Assembly (NCBI GenBank): GCA_002358905.1
Contig: DEPT01000001.1
Coordinates: 1-9,017, forward strand
Reading direction: 5' to 3'
DNA from: Akkermansiaceae bacterium UBA3385
GTDB lineage: Bacteria; Verrucomicrobiota; Verrucomicrobiia; Verrucomicrobiales; Akkermansiaceae
Length of the DNA: 9,017 bases
The position numbers and the translations under genes are program-made. The number at the start of each line of letters is the position of its first letter. The first letter of the stretch is position 1. Under the pieces are notes generated by a model. The model searched no databases. It had not been told where the DNA came from and saw only the letters and a program-made list of their open reading frames with translations. This document shows positions 1 to 5,900 of the stretch, piece after piece.

Positions 1-5
1 GCTGG

Positions 6-11
6 CATACT
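6..11 (+). promoter_or_regulatory. Possible -10 element of the SRP RNA gene
   Basis: CATACT lies 6-9 bases before the first paired base of the SRP RNA rod, the distance expected for a sigma-70-type -10 hexamer. The -35 element would lie outside the window, so the call rests on position and a partial consensus match only. Confidence 0.4.
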
Positions 12-16
12 CACAC

Positions 17-124
17 CTGCCGCCGGGAGCACCCCCGGAGGTATAGCTGGAAAACCCCGCCAGGACCGAGAGGTAGCAACGGTATTCAGACTATGCTTGT
101 CGGGGTGTTGTTTCCGGCGGTTTT
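17..124 (+). ncRNA. ffs: Small bacterial signal recognition particle RNA (4.5S type)
   Basis: This is the RNA scaffold of the signal recognition particle, which binds Ffh and directs ribosomes making membrane and secreted proteins to FtsY. The diagnostic part is the apical Ffh-binding domain. A GAGA (GNRA) tetraloop at 68-71 closes ACC/GGT (65-67/72-74). Next comes the symmetric internal loop with CAGG on the 5' side (61-64) and AGCA on the 3' side (75-78), followed by a further short stem (CCG 57-59 with CGG 80-82). Lower down, 44-49 pairs with 87-93 around a bulged A, 30-35 pairs with 102-107, and CCGCCGG (20-26) pairs perfectly with CCGGCGG (114-120), closing a rod of about 105 nt. That is the usual length of the short bacterial form without an Alu domain. 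The 5' end is inferred from the closing helix and a -10-like CATACT at 6-11. Ends are uncertain by a few bases. Confidence 0.88.
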
Positions 125-126
125 TT
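114..126 (+). terminator. Intrinsic terminator formed by the SRP RNA closing stem
   Basis: The 3' arm of the closing helix (114-120, GC-only, pairing with 20-26) is followed directly by six T residues (121-126). The final stem of the RNA therefore probably also terminates transcription. The long-range pairing partner makes it an unusual terminator, but the GC-stem plus T-run layout is clear. Confidence 0.6.
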
Positions 127-163
127 GTTGCGCCCCCTGTGCGGATGTGTTAGAACAAGCAGG

Positions 164-328
164 ATGAAGCGATTCTGCGTCTTGTTGCTGCTTGTTCTGC
201 TGGCGGTGGATATTCCGGTTTCCGCTGTGGCTGCCGCGGGCACGGTGACGGGCATCTTTCCGGCGGTGGAGTATGCCTTTGGGTGGATAGGCAGCCAGGG
301 AGAGGTGAAATCTGAAACGACTGATTAG
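164..328 (+). CDS. Small hypothetical exported peptide (54 aa)
   Basis: I do not recognise a family. The chosen ATG at 164 gives a textbook signal peptide: Lys-Arg at residues 2-3, a hydrophobic run of Leu/Val over about residues 6-15, then a small-residue stretch (SAVAAAG) suitable for signal peptidase I cleavage near residues 25-27. The mature part would be only about 28 residues, containing Gly, Phe and Trp and ending in a charged, polar tail. The frame stays open upstream to a TTG at 125, but that start would overlap the SRP RNA terminator and bury the signal peptide, so 164 is preferred. No clear ribosome binding site precedes it. Its stop is four bases before the ATG of the next gene, which suggests co-transcription and translational coupling. 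A short ORF with one hydrophobic segment could arise by chance, so confidence is moderate. Confidence 0.45.
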   Translation: MKRFCVLLLLVLLAVDIPVSAVAAAGTVTGIFPAVEYAFGWIGSQGEVKSETTD

Positions 329-332
329 CCCC

Positions 333-995
333 ATGCCGTCTTTCCATGCTATCCGCCGTATTTCCCTGCCGCCTTGTCTGCAGAGCTGGGTTTGGTGGGG
401 TGTTGTGTGTCTGCTGTTCAGCATGGTGACCCTAAGCTGGTGCGGGGCAGGCCGTGCCGGGCGTATGTTTGTGTACCCTGTGACTCAGGAAACGACATAT
501 AGGCACATGGCGGAGTCTTACGTGAAACAGTATTGCCCGCTGGAGTATGCTGCGCTTGAGAAGTTTCAGGGAGAACCCGGGGAATATGAGAGCATCAAAT
601 TTGTGATGCAGGATGCTGCAGGGAGACGTGTGCTTTTTCGGCCGGGAATGATGTATAGCGGCGTGGTGTGCAGAATCTGGTTTTTCTTTGATGCTGCTTC
701 TCCGGAGCGGGTCTGTATTCATTCCCTTGTTGCCGGGGTGTTGCACTACCAGTCTTTTCTACTGTCGGAAAAGGAAAAGATAGCCAGCTATCTGCAGCAG
801 GCAATCCAGCGCTATACCAGGGAGCATGGCATGCTGCATTTTGTGGTTCTGGAGCTGTCTCCGGAACCGGTGGATATGCGCCTTGCTCCGGCTGTAGAGC
901 TGATGAATTACCTGGAGGAGCAGTTACCTTATCATGTGGAAGTGGGAGAACTCATCCCTCCTGTAGGGGATGGACCGCTGCATTATCACTGGTGA
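333..995 (+). CDS. Hypothetical membrane-anchored or secreted protein (220 aa)
   Basis: No known family is recognised. The N-terminus has basic residues (RR at residues 8-9), then a hydrophobic Trp-rich segment at about residues 18-37, consistent with an uncleaved signal anchor or a long signal peptide. The cysteine ending that segment follows a tryptophan, so it is not a normal lipobox. The rest, about 180 residues, looks like a folded soluble domain. It mixes beta-rich stretches (around residues 85-125) with an amphipathic helix rich in Glu, Lys and Gln (about 145-165), and ends in a His/Trp tail. Four cysteines beyond the membrane segment could allow disulphides. It starts four bases after the preceding small ORF, without an obvious Shine-Dalgarno sequence. 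Codon use looks like real coding sequence, and the reading frame is long for this region. Confidence 0.7.
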   Translation: MPSFHAIRRISLPPCLQSWVWWGVVCLLFSMVTLSWCGAGRAGRMFVYPVTQETTYRHMAESYVKQYCPLEYAALEKFQGEPGEYESIKFVMQDAAGRRVLFRPGMMYSGVVCRIWFFFDAASPERVCIHSLVAGVLHYQSFLLSEKEKIASYLQQAIQRYTREHGMLHFVVLELSPEPVDMRLAPAVELMNYLEEQLPYHVEVGELIPPVGDGPLHYHW

Positions 996-1006
996 AGGTG
1001 TATTCC

Positions 1007-1022
1007 ATTCCCGCTCGGGAAT
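1007..1022 (+). terminator. Possible weak terminator hairpin after the 220-aa gene
   Basis: ATTCCCG and CGGGAAT form a perfect palindrome with at least 6 bp of stem, 11 bases after the stop codon at 995. The following sequence (ATAAATGTTG) is A/T-rich but not a true T-run, so efficiency would be low. Position after a stop codon is the main support. Confidence 0.35.
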
Positions 1023-1082
1023 ATAAATGTTGAAATGTGATTATCGCTGGCGCTGCCGGGAGAGATTAGCTGATCTCGGAGC

Positions 1083-1100
1083 ACGGGACTTCAGTCCCGT
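1083..1100. repeat. REP-like palindrome ACGGGAC-TTCA-GTCCCGT
   Basis: A perfect 7-bp GC-rich stem closes a TTCA tetraloop, preceded four bases upstream by GGAG. It has no T-run on either strand, so it is not an ordinary terminator. The shape (short GC-rich palindrome with a tetraloop and a short purine-rich tag, in an extragenic spot between convergent genes) resembles REP elements mobilised by RAYT transposases. Only one copy is in this window, so repeat status is inferred from form alone. Confidence 0.4.
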
Positions 1101-1145
1101 ACACTTCCGGAATCGTTAAGCGGGTCTGAACCTCCGCGTTTAGAG

Positions 1146-1182
1146 AAACAAAAACGAAATCCGCCCCCGGGTGGGGGCGGAT
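1146..1182 (-). terminator. Rho-independent terminator of ssb
   Basis: Read on the minus strand, ATCCGCCCCC pairs with GGGGGCGGAT (10 bp, 1159-1168 with 1173-1182) around a 4-base loop. It is followed by a T-rich tract (TTCGTTTTTGTTT) at about 1146-1158. The strong GC stem plus U-rich tail sits 77 bases beyond the ssb stop codon, and the orientation fits only leftward transcription. Confidence 0.88.
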
Positions 1183-1258
1183 GAAATCATTTCATGACCA
1201 GCCGCCGCTTCTGCGAAGCTTTGGCCTGGCATGCGAAATCCTCGCAGCCGCGCGGACT

Positions 1259-1837
1259 TTAGAACGGGATATCGTCGTCCTCCTCGGCGGGCATGGGGGG
1301 AGGGGGAGTCTGCTGGGGGCGCTGCTGCTGGTAGCCACCGTTGTTGTAGCCGCCGTTGCCTCCATTGGAATAGCCGCCACCGTTGGAGTAGCCGCCGCCA
1401 TAGTTGCCGCCGTTGTTGTAACCGCCCTGGCCGCCGCCGTTGTTGTAGTTATTGGAGCGCTGCTGGTAGCCACCGCCCTGCTGCTGGGGAGCGCCGCCCT
1501 CACGGCCGCCGAGCAGCTGCATGTTCTCTGCTACGATGCGGATTTTGCTGCGGCGCTGGCCTGTCTGCTTATCTTCCCAGGTATCCTGCTGCAGGCGTCC
1601 TTCGATGAAAACGGGGCGCCCCTTGGCCAGGTACTGACCAGCAATTTCTGCGGTGCGTCCCCAGCATGTTACGTCCAGGAAAGTGGTTTCTTCGCGGCGC
1701 TCACCTTCGTTGGGGCCGCTGCTCACGCGGTTTACTGCCAGGCGGAGTTCAGCCACGGTGTTGCCGCGCGGTGTAGTACGTACTTCCGGATCAGCGGTCA
1801 GGTTGCCGATGATCATCACTTTGTTCAAATTAGCCAT
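1259..1837 (-). CDS. ssb: Single-stranded DNA-binding protein
   Basis: This protein coats single-stranded DNA during replication, recombination and repair and recruits partner proteins through its C-terminal tip. Residues 1-110 form the OB-fold domain, with the typical opening MANLNKVMIIGNLTADPEVR and further SSB signatures around FLDVTCWG (53-60), IAGQYLAKGRPVFIEGRLQ (65-83) and the terminal strand near residues 98-107. Phe53, Trp59 and Trp87 are candidate base-stacking aromatics. Residues 111-177 are a disordered Gly/Asn/Tyr/Gln-rich linker with near-repeats of GGYNNGG and GGGYSN, then four prolines and the conserved acidic tip EEDDDIPF. The 192-aa length is normal. The frame is open 33 codons further upstream, but the MANLNK start matches the family and lies after a TATAAT-like element. 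Only a weak GAG precedes the ATG. It is transcribed divergently from rpoZ and ends in the terminator at 1146-1182. Confidence 0.97.
   Translation of the reverse strand: MANLNKVMIIGNLTADPEVRTTPRGNTVAELRLAVNRVSSGPNEGERREETTFLDVTCWGRTAEIAGQYLAKGRPVFIEGRLQQDTWEDKQTGQRRSKIRIVAENMQLLGGREGGAPQQQGGGYQQRSNNYNNGGGQGGYNNGGNYGGGYSNGGGYSNGGNGGYNNGGYQQQRPQQTPPPPMPAEEDDDIPF
1320..1500 (-). repeat. Low-complexity Gly/Asn/Gln repeat tract inside ssb
   Basis: Near-repeated units built from GCC, GTT and TAG-type triplets on the + strand encode GGYNNGG-like and GGGYSN-like motifs plus Gln runs in the SSB linker. The regular composition also keeps the opposite strand free of stop codons, producing a long Ala/Val-rich false ORF. 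Confidence 0.75.
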
Positions 1838-1853
1838 AATTACTCGATTTGCT

Positions 1854-1859
1854 ATTATA
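1854..1859 (-). promoter_or_regulatory. Alternative -10 element (TATAAT) close to the ssb start
   Basis: A perfect TATAAT on the minus strand lies 16 bases before the ssb ATG. A transcript starting from it would have a leader of only about 10 nt. The -35 region at normal spacing (TCTCTC) is poor, so this is either a weak second promoter or simply A/T-rich sequence. Confidence 0.35.
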
Positions 1860-1907
1860 ATTTGGTAAAAATGCCGGAGAGAGTTCCAGCGCTGTCTACA
1901 TGGTGTT

Positions 1908-1936
1908 ATCCTACCTGTCGTGGGCAGTCTTGACAA
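1908..1936 (-). promoter_or_regulatory. Candidate ssb promoter
   Basis: On the minus strand, TTGTCA (1931-1936) and TAGGAT (1908-1913) are separated by 17 bases, a good sigma-70-type arrangement. It would give an ssb leader of roughly 65 nt. The -35 half lies in the small palindrome CTTGACAAG (1929-1937), which also reads TTGACA on the + strand, but no good + strand -10 follows it at the right distance. Confidence 0.5.
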
Positions 1937-1989
1937 GCAAAAATGTGGTCTTGAATGCCTTTTATTGAGTTGCTGACGTGAATATAGGC

Positions 1990-2018
1990 TTGCATCCCGT
2001 GGCGTTCCGTTGTAAAAT
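1990..2018 (+). promoter_or_regulatory. Candidate rpoZ promoter
   Basis: TTGCAT (1990-1995) and TAAAAT (2013-2018) are separated by exactly 17 bases, a close match to the sigma-70 consensus. Transcription would begin near 2025. The roughly 35-nt leader opens with a small hairpin (CCCGC 2025-2029 with GCGGG 2034-2038, loop AAGA) and continues as a pyrimidine-rich stretch up to the rpoZ ATG. Confidence 0.6.
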
Positions 2019-2059
2019 GCCGAACCCGCAAGAGCGGGGTATCACCATTTTTATCTCCC

Positions 2060-2365
2060 ATGAACGTTGAACTTATCGAAAAAGCCGCTCAGATTGTAGG
2101 TGACAACCAGCTTCTGGTCAACATCGTTTCCAAGCGTGTGCAGCAGCTCAACCACGGTTCTGACCCCTACATTGTGACCACTCCTGAAATGCAGTGTGGC
2201 GATATTGCTCTCACGGAGATTATTGAGGGCAAAATCACCTGGCACGAAATGACTCCGGAGGAGCTTGCCGCCAGCAAGGGTGAGGCTGTGGAGGCAGATC
2301 CCTTTGCCGAGAAGGCTCAGGAGGCCGCTCCTGCTGATACGCTTACCATCACCCCTGATCTGTAA
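2060..2365 (+). CDS. rpoZ: DNA-directed RNA polymerase omega subunit
   Basis: Omega is the small subunit that helps fold and assemble beta' into RNA polymerase. Within 101 residues the core omega pattern is visible. An N-terminal helix is followed by NQLLVNIVSKRVQQLNHG (residues 16-33), matching the family's 'lv..aakRarql..G' helix, then a DPYI segment (35-38). IALTEIIEGKITW (about 49-61) matches the family's 'A..Ei..GKi' helix. After residue 65 a Glu/Ala-rich acidic tail follows, as in many omega proteins. The sequence is divergent from E. coli omega but the order and spacing fit. It is not beside gmk or spoT as in proteobacteria but is followed by smpB. The sequence before the ATG (TTTTTATCTCCC) is pyrimidine-rich with no Shine-Dalgarno sequence. 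It was identified by eye, so a divergent omega-like annotation is the fallback. Confidence 0.85.
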   Translation: MNVELIEKAAQIVGDNQLLVNIVSKRVQQLNHGSDPYIVTTPEMQCGDIALTEIIEGKITWHEMTPEELAASKGEAVEADPFAEKAQEAAPADTLTITPDL

Positions 2366-2387
2366 AGCTTCGGCACTGACTTTTTCT

Positions 2388-2436
2388 GCGCGACCCGGCA
2401 GGCTTCCAGTACGGTAGCGCCGGGTCGTGCAATTTT
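2388..2436 (+). terminator. Stem-loop terminator or attenuator between rpoZ and smpB
   Basis: Positions 2388-2399 pair with 2419-2430 in a 12-bp GC-rich stem with one G-U pair. The 19-base loop can fold further (GCT 2402-2404 with AGC 2416-2418). A short AATTTT tract follows at 2431-2436. The stem is strong, but four T residues make partial termination as likely as full termination, which would set smpB expression relative to rpoZ. Confidence 0.65.
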
Positions 2437-2466
2437 CCCAACCCCTGTCCCAAATCCATCCCCTGT

Positions 2467-2952
2467 ATGGCCAAGAAACCAGCCCCCCAGAGCAACCTGA
2501 TTGCCAGCAACAAGAAAGCAGGCCGTGATTACGAAATCATGAGCCGCCACGAGTGTGGTATCGAGCTGCGCGGCACCGAGGTAAAATCCATCCGCGCCGG
2601 CAAGGTGAATGTGGCAGATGCCTTTGCCCGTGTGGAAAAGGGGCAGCTTTTCCTCTATGGCTGCGATGTGCAGCCCTGGGAGACCGCCGGCAAGTGGTTC
2701 CAGCATGAAGCCAAGCGCCCGCGCCGTCTGCTCATGCACAAGCGCGAGATTCTTAAGCTGGAAATCCAGCAGGCCCAGAAAGGCTTTGCCCTCCCCCTCC
2801 TGCGCCTCTATTGGAAAAATGGCAAGGTGAAGGCAGAAATCGGCACCGGTCGTGGCAAGACCCACCGCGACCAGCGCTATGATCTTAAGGCCCGAGCTGA
2901 AATGCGCGAAGTGCAGCGCGAGGTGGCGCGCTTCAATAAAGCCCGGTGGTGA
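2467..2952 (+). CDS. smpB: SsrA (tmRNA)-binding protein SmpB
   Basis: SmpB binds tmRNA and delivers it to stalled ribosomes for trans-translation. At 161 aa the length is typical. Family landmarks in order are: a short basic N-terminus; NKKAGRDYEI (residues 15-24); GIELRGTEVKSIRAGKVNVADAFARV (31-56), the best conserved block; a YGCDVQPWE segment (64-72); KRPRRLLMHKREI (83-95); and LRLYWKNGKVKAEIGTGRGK (117-136). The C-terminal tail, which acts as a codon mimic in the empty mRNA channel, begins at the position of the usual GKKxHDKR motif. Here it reads GKTHRDQR, so Arg replaces the usual His/Tyr and Gln replaces Lys. It ends in a basic helix and a terminal Trp. The start at 2467 gives a normal N-terminus, but the upstream sequence is C-rich without a Shine-Dalgarno sequence. 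It converges on the large leftward gene, with 32 bases between the stop codons. Confidence 0.96.
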   Translation: MAKKPAPQSNLIASNKKAGRDYEIMSRHECGIELRGTEVKSIRAGKVNVADAFARVEKGQLFLYGCDVQPWETAGKWFQHEAKRPRRLLMHKREILKLEIQQAQKGFALPLLRLYWKNGKVKAEIGTGRGKTHRDQRYDLKARAEMREVQREVARFNKARW

Positions 2953-2984
2953 GCCACCCGCACGGCTTCTGTCCGGCTGGAGTT

Positions 2985-5900
2985 CTATTTCTTATCTGGT
3001 TTTTTGCCGGTCAGAATTTTTTCCACCTCCGGGTGAAGTGGTGGCACTTTCTTGTTGTACCGCCCACTGAGCCTTTCAAGGAGGGGAGGCGTGCCGCCTG
3101 CCGTTTCTTCGGTGTCTGCCCCCAGCTCCACCAGGCGGCGCATGAGCTGCAGGGTAGGTTCGCAGATATCTGGTTTGCTGGCGCTGCGTGAGGCCATGCA
3201 TGCCATGTAGTACAACACGCTGTTGCCATGGTCATCTCGTGCGTTGATATCCGTTCCGGCGGGTACCAGGATTTCAATGGCCTGGCGCAAGGGTTCTGCA
3301 TCTTCCAGGTAGTAATCATTCCGGACCATGGATAGCAGCAGAGTATTGCCATTGCTCCGGCGCAGTCTGGCATCAGCTCCGTGTTCCAGCAGCAGTTTCA
3401 GAATCTCCGGATGATACAGTGCCTTCTCTATCGGGTAAACAGGCTTGCTGTAGGCATCGTAGCTGGGCTTATTCACATCTACTCCATGCTTGATGAATTC
3501 GCGCACGAGTTCTGCGTTATTGCTCCCGATGCAGAAATGGAATAAGGCGCGTCCTTCCGTATCACAGGTGTCCGGGTTGGCACCATGCTTCAGCAGGGTC
3601 TTGACCATCTCATTTCGGCGGCTGAGCATAGCTGCATACAAAAGGTTGCCGGGGTTGAATCTCGTGCGTGATTTCAATAATTCCGGGCGAGCACTGATGA
3701 TATGGTTCAGCTCCTCGGGGGAGCCATGGCGAATCACATGTATTGCTTTATTGTAGTCCGGGTCATGCGCCAGATTGGGTGTGAATTCGAATGCGCTGAT
3801 TTTGGGAAGTTCCTGCTTATTGCGGGGGATGGTGACACGGAATCCTGACACCAGTTTCCGGTTTTCAGGTGCCGTATCGGGAGAATCCAGCGTCACAGGG
3901 CAGGCGGCCTGCAGTAGTTGCATGATTTCGCGGCCTGGTTGTTCCCAGTTTCCTTCTGCATCCTGGTAGCACACCAGCAGCACGCGGTCTTTATTCCACT
4001 TTTTGTATTCTGGCAGCTTTTTCAGGAAATTCTGCTCCTCTATTCCCCCACGGCGCCCAATCATGAACACTTCAATGTACGCATTGCGGAACTCTGCTTC
4101 AGCCTCTGCCGCAGCCAGGCTGGTGTGCAGCGTGGTCATAGGGGGAGCGATGTCCGGATAAGACTCCGCCTGAGCGAGATTTTCTCCCTCCAGCAGGCTG
4201 ACGAAGCATTGAGCGTAGCTGCCATCTGTGCGGGTGAATTGAGCAATACGGCCATCCGACACATCGTGACCGTAGATGACATGGGTACCAGGATGTTTTT
4301 CAACAACGACTTTATCCAGCCTGGCATCAAAGATTAACAAGGGGATACCGTGATGAACAGTCCAGGTGCAGATGTTGTTGGCTTCCTTCCATTCGATGAT
4401 GTTGGAGATATCATCTGCTGCTATCTCCTCCAGTTTTACGCGCAGCTTGCGGCCTTTTTCCGTGAGCAGCTCCACCCAGGGGCTCTGCCCGGCATTTTCG
4501 TATCCTGTGGAGATGATGCGGGCCTGTATGGTGTCTGTGCTGGCCTGGCGTTCATCTGTTTCCTCATCCGCCAGCGGAGTGTAACCCGTTTTCTGCAGGT
4601 GCCAGGTGTAGAACGGGGAGACAAAGGGGCGTACCTCTTTATCCTGCGCCAGACTTTCCAGTACTCTGCTGTCCTCGCTCTCATCCACTGTGGGTAAATT
4701 CTTGATTTCAACCGCCTGAATACGGGCGTGCGCCGTGGGATTGGCTGCTGCCCCTGCCAGAAGCCGCTTCTGGATGTCCCGGCGGGTGTCGGCTGGTAAA
4801 TCAGCGCACTGGAGCAGGGCTTCTGCCAGACTGGCAGCAGCTATGGGCATACGCTCCAGCTGCTGCACAGCCGGAGTCAGCAGGTTGTATGCTTCCGTGG
4901 ATCTGCCTTGTTGCAGCAGCGCAAGTGCGTGGTACACATCTGCCTGCAGCCGCCAGGTCACCAGGTCGAGCTGAGACCCTCTGCCGGATATGTGGGCGGC
5001 GGCACTGCAATGGTAGGCCAGGTTGTATTCAGCCCAGAAAGCGGCACCGCGGAAACGCCTCTGTTTTGCCATGATCCGTTGCAGTTCCGGGCGGACATAG
5101 GCGAGATTGCGCTTGGGCTGCAACAGAAGCAGGCGCTCAGATTCCTTCGTGAGCCCGTGCTCCAGTAGAAGCTGGTGCGAGTCATTCCAGTAGTAGCTGT
5201 AGTAAGAGTGCAGATTCATGGCAGCCTGGGTGATACCCAGACGCTCCTGTTCGCGGGCGGTGGGTTCATCTCCCTTGGCGCGTGCCACCAGTGCCATAGC
5301 CAGTCGCGTGGCGGCAAATTTGTAATTTCGGGGGGTGCTGGTCATGCGCTCCAGAATTTTTTCTGCGGTGGGCAGGTCACCTTTCTGCAGAGCGTGTTTT
5401 ACCATGTAGTAACCCCGGCGGCTGTTGGCTCCGGTGATTTGTTTGGCAGGCAAATCCGGGCGGTAGAGAGTATCATTCATGCGGCCCACGCGCAGCAGAG
5501 TTTCGGCACCGCCCTTGCCGGGCAATTTCTCCTCCAGCTCCATGTAGGTATTCTGCATTCGGTTCCACTCCTCATCTGTTGCGTAGAGGTGTTCATTGTT
5601 AATCTGGTGAGCTTCCAGAAATCTGGCAACCAATTCGGGTTCCGGGTCGGGGTGGCCGTCTTCATCCTTTCGGGTGGTGAGGCGGTTGGCCCAGGTATGG
5701 TTGGTGGCAGAGGTAGCACCGGAGAACAGTGAATCCATGCTCTCCATGATGCGCCTGTCTGCCTTGCAGTGAGTCATGAGCCGCACCTGACAGCGGGCGG
5801 TAATCTGGTGGCTGATGTGCAGATTGAGCAGTAGAGGCCAGAGGTGCTCCCGGTTCAGCAGCTCGGCCAGCGTGGCGGCTCCCTGGTCCAGCGCCTCCGT

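Larger units (their letters stand above)
996..1258. other. 263-base intergenic region with multiple stem-loops
   Basis: This is the gap between a + strand gene ending at 995 and ssb ending leftwards at 1259. I see no credible coding sequence in it. It is dense in inverted repeats: ATTCCCG/CGGGAAT at 1007-1022, GAGAT/ATCTC at 1062-1077, a perfect 7-bp REP-like hairpin at 1083-1100, a weak GCGG/CCGC hairpin at about 1120-1137, and the ssb terminator at 1159-1182. Several imperfect hairpins in a row could also belong to a small RNA, but no promoter for one is evident. Confidence 0.6.

Noticed and set aside
86..424. 112-aa minus strand ORF across the SRP RNA and small peptide gene
   Set aside because: It overlaps the structured RNA and its terminator, and has low-complexity His/Gln composition typical of antisense frames.
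1181..1933. 250-aa Ala/Val-rich + strand ORF opposite ssb
   Set aside because: It is a shadow of the low-complexity ssb linker: the repeated triplets remove stops on the opposite strand. The minus frame encodes an unmistakable SSB with its DDDIPF tip.
1930..1958. TTGACA at 1930-1935 as a + strand promoter for rpoZ
   Set aside because: The hexamer is perfect, but the sequence 17 bases later (GAATGC) is a poor -10. TTGCAT-N17-TAAAAT closer to rpoZ is a better pair.
2317..2865. 182-aa minus strand ORF opposite smpB
   Set aside because: It covers the intergenic stem-loop and most of smpB. The + strand product matches SmpB along its whole length.
2953..2984. Bidirectional terminator between smpB and the large gene
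   Set aside because: Only short 4-bp stems can be formed and no T-run follows on the + strand, so no terminator is called. Convergent transcripts may overlap.
5175..5732. 185-aa + strand ORF within the large gene
   Set aside because: It is antisense to the continuous 1420-codon frame, with no independent start signals.
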